From Burkholderia sp. Ax-1719 (lineage in GTDB: Bacteria; Pseudomonadota; Gammaproteobacteria; Burkholderiales; Burkholderiaceae), in assembly GCF_011753055.1 (NCBI RefSeq), contig NZ_VWWJ01000010.1:159824-223823 (forward strand): a stretch of DNA of 64,000 nucleotides. Direction: 5' to 3'. Position 1 is the stretch's first letter. The number at the start of each line of letters is the position of its first letter. The translations under genes were made by a program, and so were the position numbers. This document shows positions 17,691 to 26,134 of the stretch, in pieces. The notes under the pieces are model-generated. The model searched no databases and was not told the DNA's origin. It saw only the letters and a list, made by a program, of their open reading frames with translations.

Positions 17691-18293
17691 GCGATTCCAT
17701 CTTTTTGGGTAAATGCCTCGCGTGCTCTCCCACGCTGCCTGCGATGCTGACGTGATCTCGACACTAATACTTTACCGCAAATTGAATGCAGCGATGTTTC
17801 CGGAAGCGTCATATCGTATTTGAGCGCTCAGGTGACGGCCGTGTAATTCGGCATAGCTTTGCATTGCCATCTATTCATTTCGTGTAAGTTATGAATCAGG
17901 CACCCTGTTATTTTGCCAGCCCCTATACTTGGCGTCCAAGACTGGCCCAACGACAAATGCCATAGCAATAAAAATCTAAGCTGATACTGGAATTTTCTTT
18001 TTAATTGATACGTTTATTGATTGCATATAAAGCCATCCCCTCTTTCGAAAAACTGTCCTGCGCTGGACACCACGCGACAGTCGTAGACTAATAGGTATAC
18101 TTCCAAACTTCTGAACGCAATGCGAATCGAATCTTTGACAGTTGAATATGCGAAATAAGGTAAGAATTGAGACTATAACCAATCGCGGAAAGGTCCAAGC
18201 TTTCCGTCTTACCTTCTCGCGGCGTCGAGAATGATGCGTCAGTGAGCAGGTCAATCGGTCAACATCACCGGCTAGATTGTTGAAAACCCAGGA
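17691..18293. other. vgrG leader, no supported gene
   Basis: About 600 bases between the decayed gene and vgrG. The part nearest vgrG is AT-richer and should contain its promoter. A short open frame at 17976-18254 has no domain or good start and is not supported. I see no RNA gene or terminator with confidence. Confidence 0.4.
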
Positions 18294-19021
18294 TCAAGTC
18301 GGACCACGCACCAGCAAGTCGGTCTTGATCGTTGCATTCAGTTGATCGCCAACCACGAGTGGCGCGTCTGCCGTGCGGAAGTCCTTTGTATATTGCAGAT
18401 CGATAAACATATTGTCGACGTGCCAGCTCCAGATGACAGGGCCTCCTGCCTTCAGGTGCTTCCATTGCTGGAGTGTCAACGGGTAGGTCGGGTCGGCATG
18501 TTGATACCCGGCGGCGGTGAATATCTCTGGCCGCTCACGGGGGCGTCGAAAGCATACGTATCCAGTCCGACAAGTCGCGACGTATCTGCCGCGATGAAAC
18601 GTTTCCACCCTGCCCGGTTGATGCGCGCGATGACATCCATTACATAACGATAGATCGTATCGTCGTAAGCATTCAACGCCGCCTGATCGTTGATATCGCG
18701 CGGTGACGCGGGAACCTTCAAGGTCACCTCGATATTGCGCACGCGCGCGCCTTGTTCGGAGTCCGACATGAATTCGACGTCGGTTGCCTGCGGAAAGAGC
18801 ACGCCATGCCGCTCGTCCTTGAATTGAAAGATCGGTTCAATGCCGGTCGCGAAACGGCTCGCGTCGTACATCAACGCAGTGGAAACCCCCGATTTCTTGA
18901 TCGGGACTGCCGCCTTGTGCATGATCTCGTCGCTGTTCTCATCTAATCCGAACGACAGGTCTGCCGGCGTGCTTTGCTTCCCTTGCTGAACGCTTAAGCA
19001 TCCTTCCACCCGCCGATCCAT
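18294..19021 (-). pseudogene. Frameshifted relative of the 2397-3302 partner gene
   Basis: Two minus-strand frames together give one protein. The first (from 19021) runs through AGWKRFIAADTSRLVGLDTY to about 18520. The second continues from about 18520 with EIFTAAGYQHADPTYPLTLQQW, FIDLQYTKDF and ends at 18294. The join matches the order of blocks in the intact unit 1 gene (AGWRRFIDNESPRLTG, then DPSYKPDLEEW, then YIEISLQ). Near the break, around CCAGAGATATTC, a one-base change restores the frame. The 5' end is also uncertain: no signal peptide is seen. It sits upstream of vgrG, separated from any effector, as expected of an orphaned partner gene in decay. A sequencing error at the break is the alternative. 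Confidence 0.65.
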
Positions 19022-19146
19022 TCGGTTTCAACTGGGCTTGTTCCGATGTGCGGCGTGACATCTGCCGATGCGTTGAACAACACCGTGTGATCCGCTGCCC
19101 TCCTGACATGGAACGCAGCACAGACACCCGTATTTGAGGCAGCCAT
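18994..19146 (-). CDS. Short reading frame of 50 codons, unknown
   Basis: Starts MAASNTGVCAAFHVRRAADH and ends ETEWIGGWKDA. It overlaps the 5' part of the decayed gene at 18294-19021 in another frame. The start has no clear ribosome-binding site. The C-terminal part has a protein-like composition and may be the end of a truncated gene, so it could be another remnant of lost cargo rather than a working small protein. Confidence 0.25.
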   Translation of the reverse strand: MAASNTGVCAAFHVRRAADHTVLFNASADVTPHIGTSPVETEWIGGWKDA

Positions 19147-19320
19147 AGTTCAGCGTGGAGTACGAACACCAGTGCTCATTGAAACATAGCGGCCTCCTGC
19201 CGGTCGATCTTTCCCGCTAATTCCGTTCTATGTAGAGTAAGCCCGCTTTGCGGCACTAGATCGTTGGGCACGGAGCGCCAAAGTGGATCTCACTCAGGTC
19301 CTCCCCAGTCGACGGCCCTG

Positions 19321-19397
19321 CAATTCAGCCGTGGGCAGCAAATAACGTAAACGTGAAATCAGCAAAATCCGCCGGCCTCGTATGACCACACGCTCCC
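19321..19397. repeat. Element left arm next to the tautomerase 3' end
   Basis: Shares 'gtgggcagcaaataacgt', then 'acgtgaaatc' and 'gcaaaa', with 8054-8117 and 11900-11963, but is more diverged and slightly longer. It ends directly at the tautomerase stop codon. To the right, homology to the inner sites continues only for the 12 terminal codons and then stops, the pattern of an attR-type junction. Bases 19147-19320 hold no recognised feature. Confidence 0.6.
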
Positions 19398-19433
19398 TTA
19401 CGTCGCGTACTGCGCCACCCCATTGCCAAACGA
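19398..19433 (-). repeat. Attachment-like core copy D (3' end of the tautomerase gene)
   Basis: These are the last 11 codons and stop of the intact tautomerase gene, SFGNGVAQYAT and TAA. Copies A, B and C repeat it 18.1, 11.3 and 7.4 kb to the left in the same orientation. An insertion here leaves the protein unchanged because each element carries its own copy of the codons. Confidence 0.7.
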
Positions 19434-19781
19434 CCAGTTCTCCCTCGCGACATCGACGAGATTTACGAAGACATCCTCTTGCCTCACGCCGGGGTCCTGC
19501 GCCAGGTTTTCCGCGATCTTTGCGAACAACGCTTTCTTCTGCTCCTGCCCGCGCGTATTGTTCGCCGCAATCTGGATGATGACGAGGTCGTCGCTACGTT
19601 CGATCCCCAGATAATGTCGGCCAAACAGAAAATTATCGGCGTCGTGCTCGGTGACGATCATGAACTGGTCGTCTTCGGGCACTTTGAACACTTCCATGAG
19701 CGCGCGATGCACGCCCTGCATGAGCGCTTTGCGATAAGTGGCGGGCTTGCCGGCGCGTACGGCGATTCGGGTGAGAGGCAT
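19398..19781 (-). CDS. Tautomerase family protein, target gene of the island
   Basis: A 127-residue protein of the tautomerase superfamily (Tautomerase_2 / 4-oxalocrotonate tautomerase-like). The start at 19781 puts the catalytic proline directly after the initiator Met (MPLTRIAVRAG); an upstream start four codons earlier would bury it and is rejected. The fold-typical segment DDQFMIVTEHDADNFLFG and the C-terminal ENWSFGNGVAQYAT are visible. The natural substrate is unknown. It is divergent from a LysR regulator gene with a 92-base gap, so it is probably controlled by it. Its 3' end is the repeated core of the tandem array. Confidence 0.88.
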   Translation of the reverse strand: MPLTRIAVRAGKPATYRKALMQGVHRALMEVFKVPEDDQFMIVTEHDADNFLFGRHYLGIERSDDLVIIQIAANNTRGQEQKKALFAKIAENLAQDPGVRQEDVFVNLVDVARENWSFGNGVAQYAT

Positions 19782-19873
19782 GTCAGGCTCCATCGGGTTG
19801 AACGAACATGACAGAAGCTTAGTCCGCGTCTATCATAACAAACAGATATCACTGAATATTTCATTCATTTACG

Positions 19874-20731
19874 ATGGAAATGAAACCGCTCGATCTCGAC
19901 GCTGTGCGCGCCTTCGTTCTGGTCGCGGAACTGCACAGCTTCACGCGCGCCGCCGATGCGCTGGGCACCACCCAATCGGCGGTGAGCCTCAAGCTCAAGC
20001 GGCTGGAAAGCCATCTTGGGCGTCAGTTGCTCGAACGCACGCCACGCGTCGTGCGCCTCTCGGCAGACGGGCTGACCTTCCTCGCCGCCGCACGCGATCT
20101 GCTGGGTGCGCACGAGCGCGCACTCGGCGCGCTCACGGGAGACACCCGCAGGCTTTCGCTGGGGCTGAGCGAGCACGTGGCCGACGCCCAGCTCGCGCGT
20201 CAGCTTGCGTTGCTGCGCGCGCACGATCCGGGTCTCGTGATCGCTTTGCATCTGGGTTTGTCGGGGCAGTTGCTTGCGCAGTTCGACGAGCGGCGTCTGG
20301 ACGCCGTGATCGTGCGCCAGGAAGCCGATGAAGCACCGCGCAGCGACGCCCGCCCGCTGTTCGACGAGCCGCTGGTCTGGCTCGCCTCCCCCGATCTGCA
20401 ATGGTCGCCCGGCACGCCGCTGCCGCTTGCGCTGCTTGCCGCGCCGTGCGCGGTGCGTGCGGCGGCCATCGGTGCGCTCGATGCGTGCGGAACGGCGTGG
20501 AACGAGGTGTTCGTGGGTGGCGGCGTGGCGGCCGTCGGTGCGGCGCTGGAGGCCGGTCTGGCGGTGTCGGCGCTGGCGCGTCGGGTGGCGCCACGCTCGC
20601 TGGTCGATGTCGGCGCCAAGCTCGGCTTGCCGCCTTTGCCGGTGTCGCGGGTGAATTTGCTGTCACGCGTGCGCGAACCGCGCTCGGCGGCGACCTTGCA
20701 ATTGCTTGCGTCGAGTCTGGGCAGCGCTTAA
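19874..20731 (+). CDS. LysR-family transcriptional regulator
   Basis: A 285-residue regulator. The N-terminal winged helix-turn-helix is clear (LDAVRAFVLVAELHSFTRAA, TTQSAVSLKLKRLESHLGRQ, LLERTPRVVRLSADG), and the effector-binding domain follows from about residue 90. It is divergent from the tautomerase gene and likely regulates it. The shared 92-base region is AT-rich and contains 'tgaatatttca', a near palindrome that could be part of an operator; that is inference. The ligand is unknown. Confidence 0.9.
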   Translation: MEMKPLDLDAVRAFVLVAELHSFTRAADALGTTQSAVSLKLKRLESHLGRQLLERTPRVVRLSADGLTFLAAARDLLGAHERALGALTGDTRRLSLGLSEHVADAQLARQLALLRAHDPGLVIALHLGLSGQLLAQFDERRLDAVIVRQEADEAPRSDARPLFDEPLVWLASPDLQWSPGTPLPLALLAAPCAVRAAAIGALDACGTAWNEVFVGGGVAAVGAALEAGLAVSALARRVAPRSLVDVGAKLGLPPLPVSRVNLLSRVREPRSAATLQLLASSLGSA

Positions 20732-20752
20732 GCGCGGAGGATCAACCGCGGA

Positions 20753-21211
20753 TCAACTCAGGATCGGCGGAAGTTCCTGCGGCTGGGGAGTCGTGCGTTT
20801 GGCCGATACGGCGGGCGTGGATGGAGCCGCAGGCGCGTCGACCATCAGCTTGTGGCGCTGGGCCGGACGAACCGCGGCCGGTTTGGCGGGCGCGTGCGCG
20901 CTGGTCTGACGCGTGGAGTGCGGTGTGTGCGGTTGCGCGCTCGAATGGCCGGTCGACGCTTTCGCCGAATGAGATGACTTCGCCACCGCAATAGCGTGGT
21001 TCCCGCCATTCTTATGCGGCTGATGCAGCGTCGTTTTCGCAGCCGGGCCATTTTTGTGCGCCGACTGATGAGCCAACTGATGCACAGATTTATGTGCCGG
21101 TTTATGCCCCGCATGCTGCGCCTTCGCGGCATGCGCCGCCACTGGCGCGGCTGCCCACGCCGTCGCCGTCGCGAAGCACCCTGCCGCGACCATCACCACT
21201 ACTGCACGCAC
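20753..21211 (-). CDS. Histidine-, alanine- and lysine-rich exported protein
   Basis: A 152-residue protein with a signal peptide (MRAVVVMVAAGCFATATAWA) and a low-complexity mature part with about sixteen histidines, mostly as AH, PH or SH pairs spaced among Ala, Lys, Pro and Ser. The last 40 residues are proline-rich without histidine. No domain is recognised. The composition suggests metal binding in the periplasm or a cell-surface role, but nothing nearby supports a pathway. The gene converges on the LysR gene with 21 bases between stops. Confidence 0.6.
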   Translation of the reverse strand: MRAVVVMVAAGCFATATAWAAAPVAAHAAKAQHAGHKPAHKSVHQLAHQSAHKNGPAAKTTLHQPHKNGGNHAIAVAKSSHSAKASTGHSSAQPHTPHSTRQTSAHAPAKPAAVRPAQRHKLMVDAPAAPSTPAVSAKRTTPQPQELPPILS

Positions 21212-21321
21212 GCCGCGCCTCCGTCGATGAGCCGTTGTCGGTTCGTATTAACCGGGCGGCGATTATACCCAACCCGAATCAACGGCTATCGCGCCTCGCG
21301 GCATCGTCATCAAACCAGGCT

Positions 21322-22056
21322 TCAAGGCAGCGGCAGCTCCGCCGCGCCCATGGCGCGCGCGGCCTGCACGGAGATCGACCAGTGCCGCGGCGTCATCGCC
21401 TCGACCATCGTGAGGCGGCCTTCGGCGATAAACGCGCCGGTGTCGATGAACATTTGCGAGCCGATCTGGCGCAGCTCGCGCACCGGCGTATGCCCGCAAT
21501 AAGTCAGCGAAAGTGCGTGGCGCGCCGGCGCGCCCGCGTTGAGCGCGAGTTCGCGGCCCCACAGCATGCGCTCGCGCACGGCGGCGTCGAACTGGCCCGC
21601 ATCGAGCTCGGCATCGTCGCCGAAGAATTCCGCGTGCAGCACGTTAAAGCGTCCAGCGCCCTCGCCGACGGTGCGCACCAGCGGCAGTTCGCGCAGCCGT
21701 TTGGCGTGCGCCGCGAGCGTGCGCTCCGGCATCGACTGCGACCACGCCCCGCCGATGCTGAACCAGCGATGCCGCGGCAACCGCCCTTCGACGACGGCGC
21801 ACAGCGAGTCCTCGTGATTGCCCAGCACCGCATAGAACCACGGCTTGTCGAGCAGCGCCAGCGCCTCTTCGCACTGGTTGCCGCGATCGACCAGATCGCC
21901 CACCGAAAACAGCCGGTCATGCGCGGCATCGAAGGCCACTTTATGAAGCAGATAGCGCAAGGGATCCACGCAGCCATGCAGGTCGCCGATCACGAAATCG
22001 CGACCGGCCGCGTTGGCCGCGTGATGCACAACTTCCGGAACAAGAGTGGGCGTCAT
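21322..22056 (-). CDS. Metallophosphoesterase, PrpA/ApaH-like serine-threonine phosphatase family
   Basis: A 244-residue protein with the full calcineurin-like metal-binding set: GDLHGC near residue 24, GDLVDRG near 50, GNHE near 80, and later His-containing segments NVLHAE and YCGHTPV. Length and motif spacing match bacterial PP2A-like phosphatases (PrpA/PphA) and ApaH-like proteins. The substrate cannot be told from sequence. I chose the ATG at 22056 (MTPTLVPEVV), which places the first motif at the family's usual distance; the frame is open 25 codons further upstream. Confidence 0.85.
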   Translation of the reverse strand: MTPTLVPEVVHHAANAAGRDFVIGDLHGCVDPLRYLLHKVAFDAAHDRLFSVGDLVDRGNQCEEALALLDKPWFYAVLGNHEDSLCAVVEGRLPRHRWFSIGGAWSQSMPERTLAAHAKRLRELPLVRTVGEGAGRFNVLHAEFFGDDAELDAGQFDAAVRERMLWGRELALNAGAPARHALSLTYCGHTPVRELRQIGSQMFIDTGAFIAEGRLTMVEAMTPRHWSISVQAARAMGAAELPLP

Positions 22057-22176
22057 CGCTTCATGATAGCCCTCTGTGCGCGCTGCGTATGCGTGCCGAA
22101 CCGCTTTTTGTCTAAGGTTTTCTGGCGGCATTTCATACGGCTTAAACGAAACCGGTAAAAGCTGCGCATGACGTAT

Positions 22177-23583
22177 TTATTGCGCCTGCGCGCGCAAGGC
22201 CGCGACCCGGCTAGCGGCGATTGTCGTGGCGGGATTGCCGAAGCGTTTCGTCACGTAATTCGCCAGCGCCGCGATCTGCGCATCGTCCAGTTCGTCCGCA
22301 AACGGTGGCATCAGCACATCGGCGCTCTTCGTCTGCCGTCTCACGCCATGCAGGATCACCATCGCGAGGTTGTCCGCACTCGATGCGCCCACGGTGCTGT
22401 TGTGGATCAACGGCGGATATGCGCCCGCCGCGCCGGCCGCCGCACCAGCCGCAGCACGGCCCCCCACGCCCGCGCCGGTCCAGCGGTGACAACTCGCGCA
22501 GTTCGCGACGAACAGTTGCGCGCCGCTAACGTTGCTCACGGCATTGCCGCGCAGCGTGGTCACATCGTCGATGGCGGGTTCGCCAAACGTATCGCGCGAG
22601 CGCATTCCCTTCACATCCTCCCGATTCCGCACGCCTGGTTGTGCACGCAAAAACACGCTGATCGCGCGCAGGTCTTCCGGCGTCAGATACTGCGTCGCGT
22701 TCTGCACGATCCCGGCCATCGGCCCGGCCGCGCTCGCGTGACTCGCCGCCACGCCGGTCGTCAGATAGTCCATGAGCGCGTCGTCGCTCCAGCCGCCGAT
22801 CCCGCTGACCCGGTCGGGCGTGATGTTGTACGCCTGCCAGCCCGCCTGGGCGCCGCCCGACAAGCGCCGGGTTTTGCTCAGCCCATACGTGAGGTCGCGG
22901 GGCGTGTGGCATTCCTCGCAATGCGCCAGACCTTCGACGAGATAAGCGCCACGGTTGTACTGCGCACCTTGGCGCGGATCGGGCACGAAGCGGGCGGGTT
23001 CGAAATTCAGCAGATTCCACAGCGCGATCAGCCCGCGCAGGTTGAACGGGAAAGGCAGCGCATTGGCGGGCGGCGTGTAGCGGATCGGCGCGAGCGTGCG
23101 CAGATACGCGCGAATCGCCAGCACGTCCTCATCGGAGAGGCGCGTAAATTCGACGTAGGGGAACGCGGGATAGAGTCGCTCGCCATCACGGCCTACGCCT
23201 TCGTGCATCGCCCGCAGGAAATCGGCCTCGCTCCATGCGCCGATACCGGTTGCGGTATCGGGCGTGAGGTTGGGCGTATAAAGCCGGCCGAACGGCAAAT
23301 CGACCGGCTTTCCGCCAGCGAAGGGACGCGCCGGATCGACGGTGTGGCAACCGGCGCAATCGCCTATGCGCGTGAGATAGGCTCCGCGCTTCACGATGTC
23401 GGCATGCCTGTCCTGGGTATCGGCATTCGCCGCCGAAGACGGGCCTTCGCCACGCGCCAGCGATATCGGCATGTCGTCGAAGGAACGCGCAGCCGATTCC
23501 TGCGCCGCCTGCCACGCAGCATAGAGCGAAAACCCGCAGAACAGCACCGCAAACGCCGCCATATAGCGCGAGACTCGCCTCAT
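22177..23583 (-). CDS. Triheme cytochrome c subunit of a membrane sugar dehydrogenase
   Basis: A 468-residue protein with an N-terminal membrane anchor or signal (YMAAFAVLFCGFSLYAAW) and three c-type heme motifs: CAGCH at 76-80, CEECH near 220 and CASCH near 370. It passes electrons from the FAD subunit to quinone or the terminal chain, as in the beta subunit of the Burkholderia cepacia FAD-glucose dehydrogenase and in gluconate or fructose dehydrogenase complexes. Its ATG overlaps the stop of the GMC subunit by four bases. It lies last in the order small subunit, catalytic subunit, cytochrome. Confidence 0.92.
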   Translation of the reverse strand: MRRVSRYMAAFAVLFCGFSLYAAWQAAQESAARSFDDMPISLARGEGPSSAANADTQDRHADIVKRGAYLTRIGDCAGCHTVDPARPFAGGKPVDLPFGRLYTPNLTPDTATGIGAWSEADFLRAMHEGVGRDGERLYPAFPYVEFTRLSDEDVLAIRAYLRTLAPIRYTPPANALPFPFNLRGLIALWNLLNFEPARFVPDPRQGAQYNRGAYLVEGLAHCEECHTPRDLTYGLSKTRRLSGGAQAGWQAYNITPDRVSGIGGWSDDALMDYLTTGVAASHASAAGPMAGIVQNATQYLTPEDLRAISVFLRAQPGVRNREDVKGMRSRDTFGEPAIDDVTTLRGNAVSNVSGAQLFVANCASCHRWTGAGVGGRAAAGAAAGAAGAYPPLIHNSTVGASSADNLAMVILHGVRRQTKSADVLMPPFADELDDAQIAALANYVTKRFGNPATTIAASRVAALRAQAQ

Positions 23584-25181
23584 AGCGCGTGCCGCAGTTT
23601 GTCTGCGAGCTTGAGCGCGAGCGCGGCCACGGTCAGCGTACAGTTCACCGACGCCGCAGCCGGCATCACCGCACTGCCCGCAATAAACAGGTTCGCGTGA
23701 TCATGCGCGCGGCAGTCGGCATCGACCACCGAATCGGCGGGATTCGCGCCCATGATCGTTGTGCCCATGATGTGATGGTTGGGCGCAAAATTATCGTCAA
23801 ATGCGACTTCGATACCGCCGAACAACTGCGCGATCTGCGCATAGATCTCGCGCGTATTCACGGCGCTTTTCTTCACGTAATCGTTGATCGAGTAATGGAT
23901 TTCGGGCTGCGCGATCCCTAGCGCGTCCTTATGTTCAGTGGACGGCAATACGCGGTTTTGCGGCTCGGGCAAGTGCTCATGGAAGCTTTTGATGGTAAGC
24001 GTGCGCGCCGCGCGGTCGTGAATCGCGCGGTCGAGTTCCGCGCCCGTGAGGCCGTGACCGATGAGCGCGGCGGTCACGGCGGGCGTGGTCACGGCGTTCG
24101 ACACATGCAGCTTTTTCGCGGCGTAATCCGAGCGGAACGCGCCATCGCGCAGATTCACCACAGAAGTCATTTCCATTGGCCCGCGTCCCGGCCACAGCGC
24201 TTCGTTGGCAAGAAAAGTGACGCTGGTGCCCGGATGATCCATCAGGTTGCGGCCCACCTGATCCGACCGGTTGCCGATGCCATGAGGAAACGCGGCGCTC
24301 GTGGAAAGCAGCATCAGCTTGGGCGTTTCGATGCCGTTGGCGGCCAGCACGAAGAGCCTCCCGCTCACGCGCGTGCTGTTGCCGCGCGGGTCTTTATAGT
24401 GCACCGCGAGAATGCGGCCTTTGCTATCGGCTTCGATGCGATACACCACGGCTTCGGGCACGAGCATCGCGCCCGCCTGCACGGCTTTGTCGGCGTGGAC
24501 GATGCCGTTGTACATCGCCCCGATAGGACAGATCGGCATGCAATTGTTGTTGCCGCAACAAATCGGGCGCGCGTCATAGGGACGACTGTTGCGTGCAACC
24601 GGTTCGGGCACCACGCGAAAGCCGTTGGCGTTGAGCACCTCGGCGAAGCGCTGATCCATATACGAGAGCGGCAGCATGGTCATCGGATAAGGCCGCGAGC
24701 GCGGCGAACCGGAATCGTGCGCGGCGTCCGGGCCAGAGACGCCCAGTTCGGCTTCGGCGGCGCAATACCACGGCTCCAGCGTTTCATAGGCATAAGGCCA
24801 GTCGCGGCCCACGCCATACTGGGTCTTCAAGCGGAAGTCTGCGGGCAACAGCCGCCAGGCCGACGCCGCCCAATGCCATGTCGTGCCGCCGACGAGCCGC
24901 AGATATTGCGCGTGATACGGATAATCGCCCTTCTGCACCAGATAGCCATTGGGCGTCGAATACTGCGGATGCGGCGCCCACGGCGCGCTTGGGTATGGCG
25001 CGGCAAAATCGGCTTTGTCGGGCGCATTGCGGAAATTCTCGACGATCTGCCAGCGTGCAAGACGCGGCCCCGCTTCGAGCAGGATCACCGCAGCGCCAGC
25101 CTGAGCCAGCCGATGCGCGACCAGGCTCCCCGCCACGCCCGAGCCGACCACCACCACATCGGCAGAGTGCTCTTTCGCCAT
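23580..25181 (-). CDS. FAD-dependent GMC oxidoreductase, catalytic subunit of a sugar or polyol dehydrogenase
   Basis: A 533-residue GMC-family flavoprotein. The FAD-binding beta-alpha-beta motif is VVVVGSGVAGSLVAHRL near the N-terminus, and GMC signature segments follow (GGTTWHWAASAWRL, NGIETPKLML). The cluster PICCGNNNCMPIC, with cysteines at 208, 209, 214 and 218, has the spacing of the 3Fe-4S site in the alpha subunit of B. cepacia FAD-glucose dehydrogenase. C-terminal HHIMGTTIMG and NCTLTVAALA complete the family. I took the ATG at 25181 with GAGG upstream over a GTG two codons earlier. The substrate could be glucose, gluconate, sorbitol or another polyol. It works with the adjacent small subunit and cytochrome. 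Confidence 0.92.
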   Translation of the reverse strand: MAKEHSADVVVVGSGVAGSLVAHRLAQAGAAVILLEAGPRLARWQIVENFRNAPDKADFAAPYPSAPWAPHPQYSTPNGYLVQKGDYPYHAQYLRLVGGTTWHWAASAWRLLPADFRLKTQYGVGRDWPYAYETLEPWYCAAEAELGVSGPDAAHDSGSPRSRPYPMTMLPLSYMDQRFAEVLNANGFRVVPEPVARNSRPYDARPICCGNNNCMPICPIGAMYNGIVHADKAVQAGAMLVPEAVVYRIEADSKGRILAVHYKDPRGNSTRVSGRLFVLAANGIETPKLMLLSTSAAFPHGIGNRSDQVGRNLMDHPGTSVTFLANEALWPGRGPMEMTSVVNLRDGAFRSDYAAKKLHVSNAVTTPAVTAALIGHGLTGAELDRAIHDRAARTLTIKSFHEHLPEPQNRVLPSTEHKDALGIAQPEIHYSINDYVKKSAVNTREIYAQIAQLFGGIEVAFDDNFAPNHHIMGTTIMGANPADSVVDADCRAHDHANLFIAGSAVMPAAASVNCTLTVAALALKLADKLRHAL

Positions 25182-25222
25182 CGCCACCTCTCTTCTTCTC
25201 TTTTATTGCGCGGCAGATTCAA

Positions 25223-25837
25223 TTAATCCAGCGATGCCGTCGGCACGGCGAAGTCCGGTGGTTTGAGCGTCCAGTAAAACGGCAGGTCGCGGCAATACGA
25301 AGGAATCGTCAGCACGTCGTCGACCGCGTCGAACATTAACGCTTTTTCGTAGGCCAGCACGCGCACGTTTGGCGCCTCGCCAATCAGACCGAGATACCAG
25401 GCACGCACGACGTCGCTTACCGTGGCGGCGAGTTCGGGCAACTCGGGCTTGAGCGCGGCCGTCACGACATCCGACGGCACGCCGCCGTGCCCCTGCAACC
25501 ACCTGTTGAGCGCCCGGACGTTGTGCTCGAACTGACTGTTCGCCATCACCAGCGCGCTATAGATGCGCTGGCCGAGCACCGCATCGAAACGCGTGCGCCC
25601 CGTGAGACGTTGCGAGAGCGCCATAAACGCGCGATAGCCGTTATCGGGCGCCGCCGCGCCCCACGCCTGAGCGATGCCCAAGCCATACGGAGCGAAGCGC
25701 CTTCCCGCCAGCGCGAAGGCCAGCGTCGCAGCGCATGCGCATCCGCGCGTCATGAAACGGCGACGGCCAAAAGTCACGCTGGCAGCGGCACGATCGTGCG
25801 GAGAATCCGCTCTCCTGTCCTGCATCTCGCCATTCAT
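25223..25837 (-). CDS. Tat-exported small subunit of the sugar dehydrogenase complex
   Basis: A 204-residue protein with a twin-arginine signal (GRRRFMTRG followed by ACAATLAFALAG) and a mature part of the sugar-dehydrogenase small (gamma) subunit type, including YSALVMANSQFEHNVRALNR and AWYLGLIGEAPNVRVLAYEK. The Tat signal is thought to carry the folded FAD subunit, which has no signal of its own, across the membrane as a complex. First gene of the three-gene operon. The ATG at 25837 has GGAG upstream. Longer than the roughly 168-residue B. cepacia homolog. Confidence 0.85.
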   Translation of the reverse strand: MNGEMQDRRADSPHDRAAASVTFGRRRFMTRGCACAATLAFALAGRRFAPYGLGIAQAWGAAAPDNGYRAFMALSQRLTGRTRFDAVLGQRIYSALVMANSQFEHNVRALNRWLQGHGGVPSDVVTAALKPELPELAATVSDVVRAWYLGLIGEAPNVRVLAYEKALMFDAVDDVLTIPSYCRDLPFYWTLKPPDFAVPTASLD

Positions 25838-26134
25838 GCGCACTCCAAACGAAGCCGCCCGCACCAGGCATCGGATTTGCCATCAAGGTTTGCAATCGTT
25901 TTTCATCACAGTTTGCGTATGACAAATCGCTTTCCCGATGAAAGGTACGGATGCCACCTTCTGCTGGAAATATAGCCCTGCCGCGCGGCCTTCGACAAAC
26001 CGTAAGGCGCGATCCGTAAAATAACGCCGCATCGGCGGTTTGATTAAAATCGTTGCAACAATTCGCGTGTCGATCGCTGTGCAATAGCCGTACAAAAGCA
26101 GCCCGACGCGCTTCCAACAAGAGCGAGCGTAGCG

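Larger units (their letters stand above)
11964..19397. mobile_element. Tandem unit 3: T6SS vgrG-peptidoglycan hydrolase module
   Basis: A 7.4-kb segment between core copy C and the intact tautomerase gene, with right arm 12000-12252 and left arm 19321-19397. Cargo on the minus strand: a decayed partner gene, vgrG, a bifunctional cell-wall effector and an XAC2610-like immunity gene. Cargo orientation is the same as in unit 1. Confidence 0.55.

Noticed and set aside
1323..19433. Integron attC array
   Set aside because: The junctions encode tautomerase codons and lack the attC core consensus; no integron integrase is present in the window.
22168..25226. Plus-strand frames of 510 and 431 codons over the sugar dehydrogenase operon
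   Set aside because: They are shadows of the GMC and cytochrome genes with no recognisable product.
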